64,000 bases of DNA from Galaxea fascicularis (taxonomy: Eukaryota; Cnidaria; Anthozoa; Scleractinia; Euphylliidae). Position numbers and translations under genes: made by a program. The stretch covers positions 17,855,175-17,919,174 of the forward strand of contig OX419347.1 of the NCBI GenBank assembly GCA_948470475.1. The letters are read 5' to 3'. Under the pieces are notes generated by a model. The model had not been told where the DNA came from. It saw nothing but the letters and a program-made list of their open reading frames with translations, and did no database searches. Below, piece by piece: positions 49,310 through 60,137 of this stretch. Within the stretch, counting starts at the first letter, position 1. Each line of letters begins with the position of its first letter.

Positions 49310-49690
49310 GTTAGGATGTCAACAACAGAATCCAAAAAGTTGAACTACCTTGTGTAGCACTTTATAAACCATCACAGGAGAGTATTGCTCAGTAGCTTTC
49401 ATTTGAATGGCTACAGTTAAAGAATTCATCCAAAAACTCCAAAGTTAGGAGTACCATGAAAGTGACGCCGACTAATTTGAGTTAACCATCAGGTAAAAGA
49501 AGTCTTCCTTGACGGATTTCATCCACTGATTCAAAAGACAGCATCAGTTGAGGAAAATTAATGGATGGTCACTATTTAGGATTTTCGCCAACTAAGCGTG
49601 AACCAAATACCTCAAAGCCACTTTGTGCCGGTGACTTTGCAACAAGACAGTATACTGCTCAATAGCTTTTATTTGAATGGTCAAAATTTG
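49310..49690. repeat. Satellite-like tandem repeat of about 110 bp, array 2
   Basis: Diverged units with TCAGTAGCTTTCATTTGAAT, CATCCACTGATTCAAAAG and AACCATCACAGGAGAGTA, the same family as 34310-34640. It directly follows the TTAA-flanked element. Confidence 0.65.
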
Positions 49691-50739
49691 CGATATCATT
49701 CACAGTAAAGTCGGACTCTATAATTTTAGTTTGAATGACTTTGTGCACACACTTTAAAACCACTTTGCACTCCCTCAAATTGCTTCAATTTTTGAAGATA
49801 TAATCCTAAAGAATGATAGGCGGTGAAGTTAGAGGACATGGAGGTCTTAAAATCGACGTAAGATTCCACGGATTTAAAAAATGCAACCTGATCTGCGATC
49901 AAAGTTTGCAGCCGAAACCGCATTTAGAGTGAACTTTCAAGATCAGATTGCTGTCTGGGATAAATAGAACACAAAGATTGGAACACGTTACCAGAACAAA
50001 ACAACCAAGGATAAAATTGCAAACTTTTTTTTTTCGGCCTTTAGACCTGAACATACGAAAAACATGTTTTCCTGGTAGGAAATTGTCGGTCTTCAATTCT
50101 TCAAAGATTGAGAAACTTAGGACAGAATTTTTCTACAAAACTGATCGCATTGATTATCTCAATTGACAAAATGACATATTCGGGGTAAGTCGTCGAGAAA
50201 TATTTATTTTTCCAGCAATGATCGAAGAAATGGGTTTACCTCATTTGGATCCTTTGGACTAAGGATTGCTATCCACAAAATATCATTTTCGTACAAATTC
50301 TTGTTCATAGGTTATCGTAATTTTATCAAACATATAACACAGACAGCGGTGATAACATAGTGAAGCCACACATTTTTGTAGCAAGAACTCAAAGTTTCGT
50401 ATGCTAAGTAACATACATTTTCAAAAGTAACTGTGATAGGTTTGACAACCATCCTCGGTGTTATTGTTGCAATCCGCTTTTCGTGATCTTTGAAACCTTT
50501 TGCTACAAAATGGTTGCCCCCAAGGCGTCATCAAAAACAACGTCAAGGACGTTTTGAACAGAAACAAGCTGTGCAAACCTGTCACAACAGTGACAAAGAA
50601 AGATAACCTTACCCTGTAACATTACTTAGGTCTTCACTTCACAGCAACTAAGTCATCGAACGTCTGAAATCTTTTGTACACAATTTATACTCGTCAACCT
50701 CACAATTTTATTTCAGAACAAGTCGCATCAAATCCTTGT

Positions 50740-51000
50740 TTCCATAAAAAGACCACCTGGACCGGTCTCAAATGTCTCATGTCACCTACAAAGTATGTGA
50801 TTGGGATGGCAATGATATCTACATCGGCAAAACAATACGAACACTTCACAAAAAACTGGTCACAGAAGTGACCACACGTCGGCCATTGCTTGTCAAATAA
50901 CATTGCAAATGTAAGGAAACTTTGCTCATTCAAAAACTAAAACCATCGTTGAATGTAAGAGTCAGCAGTGAAATCTAATTCTTTTTCCAATTCTCCAATT
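50740..51000 (+). mobile_element. Penelope-like retroelement remnant (GIY-YIG endonuclease)
   Basis: One frame reads VTYKVCDWDGNDIYIGKTIR then TLHKKLV, the YIG half of a GIY-YIG nuclease. After a stop and frame change comes LIQKLKPSLNVRVSSE, the usual C-terminal block of Penelope/Neptune-type elements. The frame is broken, and only the 3' end of the element is present. Confidence 0.7.
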
Positions 51001-51423
51001 CTCATAATGGTTTCGTTATTTTTCAAAACGAATTCTTTGATAGATCGATACTACCAAAAATTTTCGTTTTTTTCATTGAAAATGCCCAAGGTTACCATAG
51101 GAATACCTACAACCTCTTAAAAACACCGTTAATTTTAGCGTTCTGTGCCTGTAACTCAAACACGACTTCCATGACACTCGTTTTTTATTATTGAATTGCA
51201 ATCAGCATTCATCTATCTCCAAAGTTTAAAAAAATCTGTACTGTAGGTTCAGAGCCACCTTAACTTATCGAAAATCAAAGAATTTGTGTTTAAAAATAAC
51301 GACACCATTTTGAGCCACCGTAATATCGGTTCCAGATGCCCTTATGATTGTCAAAAGCTGTCATTGTTACTTTTAAGAATGATTGTTGCTTAGCATGCGA
51401 AACATCAAGTTTTTGCTATTAAA

Positions 51424-51487
51424 ATGCAGGGCTTCATTATGTTTATTACCGCTGTCTGTTTCATATTTTCGGTCATAGCATTTTCAT
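51424..51487 (+). CDS. Candidate signal-peptide first exon
   Basis: ATG starts a strongly hydrophobic 21-residue peptide (MQGFIMFITAVCFIFSVIAF) that runs into a consensus GTAAGT donor in phase 1. This is the usual look of a secreted protein's first exon, but no convincing second exon was found; the next open frame, at 52061, is repeat-derived. Confidence 0.3.
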
Positions 51488-52349
51488 GTAAGTTATTTTT
51501 GTTTGTTTCGATTACTTACGAGGCAGCCACGACAGCAAACTGGTGAACAGATATTACGAATCTGTTGCTATGAAGCTAAACATGTAATACAATGTTTCAA
51601 AGGTGTGTGTAACGGCGCAAAATACTGAATGGTTCACGGAAGTGTTACCACCTGTCGGCTTTAAGTGTATTTCGTCGAATGACAGAGGCTAAATTAAACT
51701 CGAAAACCCGTGTTAAAAATAGATAAACCATATTTTTATGAAAATTTTCCGGTGTGTTTGCCTCCTTAAGAAAATGACGTGGGGATCAGTAAAAACGCCC
51801 CTTTGGCGGGCATCTTTATTTTGCAAGAACAAAGTCGCACTGTGTTTTGTCGGTGAATATTGCAAAATGAATTTAAGACGATGGCATTCAGTATACAGCT
51901 TTTACTTCCAATATTAAAAAAAATTGACAGAAGACTTGGAGAATTACGGCAACTATGGTAATCTGATGTGCCACTGAATCCTCAAGTTTGAGAAAAAGAA
52001 ATGACTATCAAGCTTGCCACCCAAGACAAATCAAACCAAACCAAACCAAACTTTATTTAGCCACGGAGTCCATTTCACTAAAGAGTGCTCTCCCATGGAG
52101 CCCGTGCATTACAACCACGATTACCAGTACTGGTCTGATTTGAAGAGCTCTTCAGCAACTGTAATGGAACGTCACGGTGAAGGATTAACAGACTCGAGTC
52201 ATTTCTGAACCAGTATACTCAACACTACCAAAGGAAAACGCTGCTTGTTTAAGTTTCATACGGTTCATTACTCGAACGTTTTCATATTCAAATTCAAATT
52301 CAAATTCAAAATAGACAGCACGACACGAGCGTATCGCTCTATACCTTAA

Positions 52350-53180
52350 TTCGAATGGTGACTCTTAAGGATCTCGTTGATTATAGTGTTTGGTTGAGCT
52401 TTTATTTTCCAAGTTTCGTTTACTTGCCTTGTAAAACTAGAAAGTCAAATTGTTGGTTTATAAGTGAAGCGTACGTTGTTCTTTTCACTCTGTACCCTCC
52501 GTAATTAGCGACAAATGCAAGTGAGACACTAAGTAACGTGGAGTTTTTTATTCAGGGCCAGAAACCTTCCAATTTTTTCCAGTCAAAAGCAAAGCTCGCC
52601 AATTCATTGTTGGTTTTCAAAGTTATTTTCGTTAAAAAAGGGTTAATGGGCTTTATCACGAAGTCTGTCTAAAAACAACTAGCAAGCACAGGTTGGTGGG
52701 AAGAAAATTCTGCCTTTTTAGCACATCATAGCTTTTGGGAATGCAGTTTGTTTAATCATTTCAAACTTTTTCCAATTTTCCGTGATGTAGCCTTTAATCC
52801 GTTAAGTTTTCAAGATTTCTCAAAATCAATATAGTTGATTCAAGCACAAGTGAAGCTTTTCTTAATTTTCGGTGACAAATTTTGATCAAAAGCTGAATTG
52901 TATCCATTTATTTTGTAATCAAATGCAGTTTAACGTTTTTGTCAAATTATTAATCTTCTTATGGGCTGTTCAGTGCAGCACAATTTTCCCGCCAAAAAAC
53001 TTAGAAAAAATACGGGCGCCCAAAATACGCATGCGCCGTTTTTTTTTTTAATTTTTTCAAATTTATTACTGTTCTTATGGGCTGTTCAGTGCAGCACAAT
53101 TTTCCCGCCAAAAAACTTAGAAAAAATACGGGCGCTCAAAATACGCATGCGCCGTTTTTTTTTAATTTTTTCAGACAGTG
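52350..53180. repeat. Dispersed repeat, copy B, with internal tandem duplication
   Basis: Matches 44574-45310 in word order. At its right end a 115-bp block (GGGCTGTTCAGTGCAGCACA to ACGCATGCGCCG) is present twice in tandem, at 52960-53040 and 53075-53157. Confidence 0.75.
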
Positions 53181-53557
53181 ATATTAAATAAAAGTGATTC
53201 TTTGCATCCCTTTAAACCCAATAATTGATACACATCATTTTATTAGTTGTATAATCTTTATTTTCTTTCTATCTAAATGTGTAATAAAAATATAACAACA
53301 AGTCTTTCTCAATTACAATTTCTTTTATTGTCTTAATTAGTTAATTGAAAATCGTTGGAAAAAATTTTTCGTATATATACTAAGTCTTTTGGCGGGAAAA
53401 TTTGATGAAATTTGCACAGCGTTTCCCCTGACAACAATTTCCACAACAAAATTAAGAGGGGTACCTTTGAAAATTTTACTGCACAAAAACAATCTAATAT
53501 ATTGCCTTGTAAATGATTGGCAAAAAAAAACCGCCATGCCTTACTACGAATTTACTA

Positions 53558-54024
53558 ACATGATGCAAAATAAAGAAAGCAAAACATTTTTTTATCAATT
53601 TTTGGTGCAGCTGTTGCAGTTAAAGGCCATTTTTATACTACAGACGTATAACGCGACTGGACGACTTTGGGTTAATATATCTTAATGCATCTTTTGTTTC
53701 ATCATTTAATTCGTCCCGTCTACAGACGGGCGTGAGACGCATTATGAGTCTGGACGAAATAAATCGTTTAGTGCGTCCTCATAGACGGGCCAAACGATTT
53801 ACTTCGTACAAATACATAATGTGTCTCTCGCTCGTCTGTAAACGGGACGAATTCAATAACGAACCAAAAGATGCAGTAAAACATGTTTACCCAAAGTTGT
53901 CCACACGCATTATACGTCTGTAATATAAAAACGAGTTTGTCTAGTGCAATTTTGAACTGAAAACTACATAAAGTCCTTAGTTTTAATTTGGAAGATGTTT
54001 CGCCCCTTCTATTTTGCATCATGT
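53558..54024. repeat. Long palindrome, arms about 220 bp
   Basis: The outer ends are ACATGATGCAAAATA and its complement. Both arms contain, inverted, GTCCCGTCTACAGACGGGCG or a close variant, and the same short peptide-like frame (FILQTYNA) read outward from each side. The centre is near 53790. It looks like a foldback transposon or a recent inverted duplication. Confidence 0.8.
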
Positions 54025-57017
54025 AGCAATCGTTAAATAATTACCATGTACAGTTATCTAAAATACACTGAAGAACTGGTTCTCAAATTGGTGTAGCTAT
54101 AAATATTCGTATGTTTCGGGACCATAGTGATGCAGACCACAACAAACAATGCGAAGCAAAAAGAATTTGGTACAAGTTGAAACGCATCGTTAAACTTGAA
54201 AGAAATTTTAGACCGATTAAACTTTCAGTGAGTTACAACGACAAATGGAAATTGTACGTATTTCAATCCTGTTCTTTGTTGACATTATTTGGAAAGAACT
54301 AATTTGAATTCAATTTCTCGTATTGACAATAACCATTTTGCATATTTTGTCCTTCATAGCTAAAAACAAATCATTTCGGTTTGTCGAAAAGCCTTGCAAT
54401 CAATCATTGATATTTTTTTAGTGACGATATTGTATGGCAAACATTTACTGATCTTCACTGTTTTTCGTACATCCAACAGAAATAAATTGTCTCCAAGGCA
54501 TTGAAATGTTTGTAATTAAAGGTGCAAATAACATTGAACGAGTCCAAAATGCTTCTCAACAGTGAGACAACTTTTCGTGTAGACTGAAAGTCGACACACT
54601 TTATGTGTGTTCATGAAATTTTCCAAAACTGGTTAATTTGAAGTTACTGAACATGTCAGCATGAAAATGTTTGTAATTTAAGGTGTGAAAACGGATAGAT
54701 CTTAATTTAATTGCAGTGTTATGCAAATAACTGTGAAACAAATTTTCGCCTTTTCGTCTATTCATCTTCGTATAGACTGAAACGTCGACACACTTATGTG
54801 CTTTCAAAAAATTTTCCAAAACTGGTTGATTTCAAGTTACTGAATATGTCGGCATTGAAATGTTTGTAATTTAGGTTATGAAAACCTGAGATCTTAATTC
54901 AATTGCAGTGTTATGCAAATAACTGTGAAACAAATTTTCGTCTTTTCGTCTATTCATCTTCCTATAGACTGAAACGTAGACACACTTATGTGCTTTCACA
55001 ATACTAGTTAATTTCAAATTTCACGTCTTCCTCAGTGTTTGTTGTGGTCATTATGGATTCGTGACAATTTATCACCTTTTTGAACTCCTACCCATGCCCT
55101 TAATACCCTCAGAACCAGACACCACAGTACTTTAGATAACTGTACTAAACTACAAGAGAACAGAACATAACAGAACTATTTGAGGAGTCTCCCTATAACC
55201 AATCATCAGGAGAAATTTTGATTCTAGTTTCTGAAAATATTCCAGCAGGCTTGTCATAAGTACAAAGCTTAAAGTTTGTATTGTTGTTGTGTTTTGAGTT
55301 GAGCTGTTTTTTAACTCACCAGTTGATTAAATTTACTTTTCCGACCACGGTTGGAAAATACACAACGAAACTGTGAAACAAAAACGCCAGTGTTATACCT
55401 GCCAACTGTTTCTGAAACCAAGGCTAGAGATTTTTTATCATTCTGGAAGAGTCAGGATGATTTTTGACGACGGCACGATCATATACGAAGAAGTTCTGAA
55501 TAATTCAGAAGCTTATGCTCTATACTTTCCCTGCGTCTTTCCTTCAAAAGTCAGAGATTTCGGGAAAAGTATCGTCATTTAATACTCATTTTACATGGAA
55601 TTTTCATGATTTTGGAATGTGTGTCAGTCAAGATCAGTTAAGGCTATAATAGCTCAAATTTTTCAACAAGGCGTGAGACTTGGCAGGTATACAATGTTCG
55701 AATTGCAACATCATGAACTTAGTGTGATCATTAAACAACTCTTTCTGTGGGTGTTTTGTCTCGCTGAAATGAGTGGATGAATCATCAGCTGAGGATGGCG
55801 ATCCAAGTAAAGCAAGTAAGCAATATTTTTCTGTAGCCTTGTTTATTATGCTGTTTACGGTGATCACGGATCTGCAAGTCTACCGTGATGAAATCATCAA
55901 AGTGTGACCATTCAAATGAAAGCCAGTGAGGTACTGTTTGTTTGTTTGTTGTGTTTTCCTCTCAAATTCTTGATGCGCCTATTCACTTCTAGAAAAATTG
56001 AAATGAGTGGTGTTGTTTAATATGCACTCTAAAGTTTGATGTTGCTGTTTTTTTTTTCTCTGCGTTATGAAGTTGTTCTTACGAGATTCTAGATAGAAGA
56101 TTGTATCATCTTTCGCCGAAATAATTTGTTTTAGGAATGATCCGTAGTTTTTGCTGTTCAGAGAAAAGTCAATCTTGGGGACAAAACCGTGAAATGCTTT
56201 GACGAAGAAATGAAAACGAAAACAAGAGGTCTTGATCACTGATTAGTTGACTCACTGTGAATGTAAAGAGTTGAACACTAATGTTGAAGTCAAGTGTGAT
56301 CGTTCGAACGAAAAAACCGTTGAGCACAAGCATGACCCGAGTAATACTTTCAATGGTGTTTTTTACGAGGCTCTGGATGAAAGAGTATCGTCTTTCACTG
56401 AGATAATTTGTTCCAGTCCTTGTGCACTTTTGCTCCAGAAGCGATTTGTTTTCAAGAATGATACGCAGTTTTTGCTTTCACAAGACTTTCTATACTGACG
56501 ACTTGAGTTGAACTTTTGGATGAGCAAAGCCGACTAATTGGACAAATTGGCGATGTAAAATTCCTTGCATATAGCCCAAATGGATTTCTAGCCGTTTCTT
56601 TTTAATGAGATCCCCTTCAAATGAGCTGTTGTTCTGTTCTCAACACCCTGTTCAGCGTTAAAGTAGCACTGTACTGCATAATGTCCTCCAATTTACACTG
56701 ATCTTGGAATGTGTAAGCCCCCCAGACAATTAGAACCAATGAGAATTTGACTTGAATTATTAATTTCACTGTTTCTATACTGTTTTCGAAACCACTGAAA
56801 GACAAATCTACACCCAATACAATACTCTCAACCTTGATTTTTCTTCAAATTTCCTTGACAGGAAAACAGTGCTACTTTAAAACTCAACAAAAACTTTGAG
56901 CGATCGCAACCACAGCACTAAGGAAACTTAAATGTTTCATATTTTTACTAACGAAATACAGTCTTTTCTTGGAACTAAGTTAAACTAATGCATACATCCC
57001 TTCCAATACTTTTGCAG
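54025..57017. other. Repeat-rich spacer without a recognised gene
   Basis: Contains a tandem repeat at 54490-55010 and several short frames (55373-55582, 56247-56498) that show no known family. The frames at 55979-56239 (minus) and 56247-56498 (plus) share distant wording, suggesting an inverted repeat pair. Confidence 0.4.
54490..55010. repeat. Tandem repeat, period about 193 bp
   Basis: Units begin near 54578, 54773 and 54965 with TAGACTGAAACGT-GACACACTT and share CAAAACTGGTTAATTT, GAAAATGTTTGTAATTTA and GTGTTATGCAAATAACTGTG. A partial unit precedes them. Confidence 0.75.
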
Positions 57018-57206
57018 ATCAAGAAATTTAAACTGACTTCCAGTCAGAATCCACTAAAACGATGCGATGTTGTGCGATCTATATTGAGTCGAGTGTGCTG
57101 TGATCCGTCGGATTACTCAAAGTTGAAACGGATAAAAGTGATGGACAGTACTTTAGACCCAGAACAGGTTGCAAAATGCTGCCCAGTTTTAGAAGCCCAC
57201 GTCTGA
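57018..57206 (+). CDS. Candidate terminal exon, unknown protein
   Basis: After a good acceptor (TTTTGCAG) an open frame in phase 0 reads IKKFKLTSSQNPLKRCDVV and on to RVCCDPSDYSKLKRIKV, ending KCCPVLEAHV and a stop at 57204-57206. Composition is coding-like with regular cysteines. No matching upstream exon was found, and I do not recognise the family. Confidence 0.35.
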   Translation: MKKFKLTSSQNPLKRCDVVRSILSRVCCDPSDYSKLKRIKVMDSTLDPEQVAKCCPVLEAHV

Positions 57207-57449
57207 TAAAGTGGGCAGAACCGATTTGCCTTCAGAGAACTTTGATACTCAAAAACCAATTTAGCGGCAACTCAGTAGTGATATTTTGTTTTGCTTTGTA
57301 TGTAGGAATATCCATCACTTTTATCGAAAATGCCCCAAAGGCGTTAGAATTAATGTACACGATTCTTATCTTTGTGTGGTTTCCGCCATTGTTTTTTGAT
57401 CCATATTGCTTGTGTATCCACTACATTGCTTGTGTATCCACAACATTGC

Positions 57450-57489
<40 letters not shown>

Positions 57490-60137
57490 ACTTCAGATCT
57501 TGTGCAATCCATCTTCCGGTTCTTCACACTCAGCATACAAAACTTCAGTCTGTAAGGACAAAGGAGAGGTATACATTAAGTGACAGTTGTTAAAGGTCTA
57601 CCTGGAACACTTTTAAATGTTCTCATATCTTTCTAATTCCTCGTAAATGTTCTATGTTTCCTAACCTCAATTAAATCTGGCTCATGAAAGCTTAGAGCTA
57701 AGGGTTTTTTTTATACGGTTGCTTCGTATGTAAATTACTAGAGTAAATTGCCAATGGCCCAAAGCAGTCAGTCGTTTGAAGTGCTTGCGGGTACCGAAAT
57801 GTACGGCGTTTCCCTGCTGCAAGTTAAATTGTTCAGAACGCTGCTATGTTTAGCCGTTTTGCCATGATATTTCAAGGAAACGTTGACGGCTTAATATCGC
57901 CATTGGTAGAGACTGAAAGTCAGGACAAATACGAAATATTGTGCACGTGGTAACGGCTTGATTTTGGGCAATTTTGAAAATATCTTATCAGTCATGTTCG
58001 CTCAAAACTCAGCACAAAATCTGTAACTTACCTTCCGTTTGAAACAATAGAAGGATAATAGTAGGGCAAATTGTTTCTTCAGTTCCTCCGTGGTGGACAA
58101 ACAGTCGAAAGCCGCCATAACACAGTTTGACCCTCACTCGGCCATGATGTAAGCAAAATGCGTGGTTTGAAGCAAATGCTAAACATTCCTCATGAATATG
58201 GAAAACAGGCTGTAGCCAATAGCGGGCCATTGTGTCACGAATTTATGCACGGACTTCCTTTACCACTTTCTCCTCTCCCCAGCTTTTTGTTTAGTTTAAT
58301 CTACTGAGTTCAAACGAGAGCTTTTAAAAACTCTCAGGAAAGATTTCCACACGGCCCATACATTAATTATATATGCATCACTGTCATACCAACCCTGTTC
58401 CAAAAACGAATAGAGTTTGAGTCACAAAACCACGCGTAATTAATGTATGGGGCTGTGTCGAAATCTTGCCGTTTTCCACCATCGTAGTAATTTTTTATTG
58501 TATTTGAAAATAAAGCGTCTATTTAGCTCCTTTTGTACGGGGAATCATAAACGTGTCGGTACAAAGAGGGAGATTTAAGTATTGAATAAGAATTCTCTTC
58601 CTGTCCCATAAATCCCCTCATTTTTGGAAAACGGTCGATTTTTTCTCCGAATCACTCTTTTCAAGGTGAGAAGCGTCGGTGTGATTCTCAGAATCGCTCT
58701 TAGCGTCAATTCCTACGCGCGAAGCACGCGAGCGTCACGGCGCCCGTGTGAGGCGAGGGTGTCTCCCCAGACCCACCGCTACGGTTTCAACTTCGGTCCA
58801 GACCTTTTGTTTGACGAGTGCTCGCATTCTTGACCAACGCAAAAATACGACGACTGTTTTGAAGTCCAAAATACGAACAACAGTTTTTTTCCTTCAAGTT
58901 TATTGATCAACGCAAGATTCTTCCTAGTACAATTGTAATAAAAACATGATCGCAATGATGAGTTGTGGACAACCTTTGTGACACTTTGCAGTATAAAAGT
59001 TGTTGAAAACGTTCTCTGGTTAAAAGGTTTTTAAAACCCGGGTTCTCAACCATCTATAACTGAAGGTTTCAATGGGAAACAAGTGATCAAACAGTGATAA
59101 AATTAACTCTAGAATTCCTTCATTTACTCCATTTCTTTCCTTTGAATGTTCATTTCTCTGTTCTCACAACAGCTCCAGCTTCGTTATTTTTGCATATATT
59201 AACTGTCTTCCATTCTTTCAAACAAGGCTCAAAAATCTGCAAAATCCCATTTCCAACAAGATATGACACAAGAATATATTGAAACCTCAGAAATTGATTA
59301 ACGAGCTTAGAACTAGCCTTGCATATCTTCTGCCAACGTTCCTCAATTTAGCCTGCAAAGCGGGCCTGAGCGATGAATGTACTATGCCGCCATCTTGGGT
59401 GATGAAACTGACAGAGGGCTGGGAACGAGGTTGGAGCTGTCTTTGGTTCATTGATATCCATTCCGAAAGTGGAAGTACTCTTGAGTTCTTTCTTATCCAG
59501 GCGACAAAACAATACAAACGACTGATGTTCTTGGTTCAACTTTATTTCTAAGATAAATGATTTACACTTTCCTATCACGTTCATCACTGAGCTAATTAGT
59601 AGGTAAGTTTTACGCTGTGCCGCTTGCTTTGGTTGATATTTAAAACCAGGATTTCCTTTCACATTTGCCCACTCCCCTAGGTCACTGCGCACAAAGGTTA
59701 AGAAATCAATTTGGCCAACGTTTGTTACTGCTAGGTCTTCGAATTGAAATAGAAAAAAAATGAAACTGGTAAATTTGATATGAAGTAATACCTATACAGC
59801 TGACTTTGCTCAGCGACACCATTTTAAATGACCGCAAACAAAAACCTTCACTATCAGCTTTTTGTTTCGTACCACCTCCCTCCCCACCCCCCTCATTCAT
59901 GCTGCCTAACATTACACACCCACATCCATAAGCTCATTCAGCCAATCACAGTATTCGCAAATCTGCAAAGTAGAAACCGAAACTATTGTCCTTCTAAAAT
60001 GCATTCGCTATTCTAAAATCTGTCCTACTGTTCATCAGCGTCACGCTGAAAGAAGAAGTACGAAGAGTCACCAGAGATACAAATAACTTGTGAAGTGTTT
60101 TTTGAGGCCGCAAGTAAACCTTTTCTTCCCTCTTGAT
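57207..60137. other. Spacer without a firm gene
   Basis: Holds a TATATA microsatellite at 57450-57486 and a weak candidate first exon on the minus strand (58032-58230, ATG to a GTAAGT donor, no partner exon found). The frames at 59287-59692 have no recognisable family. Confidence 0.45.

Noticed and set aside
52014..52208. Second exon of the signal-peptide candidate at 51424
   Set aside because: The acceptor lies in a CAAACCAAAC repeat that looks transposon-derived, and the phase-matched reading stops early.
55373..55582. Short protein gene
   Set aside because: The wording resembles dispersed repeats, and there is no supporting splice or family evidence.
58032..58230. First exon of a minus-strand gene
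   Set aside because: ATG to a good donor, but no partner exon and no family; listed only in the spacer description.
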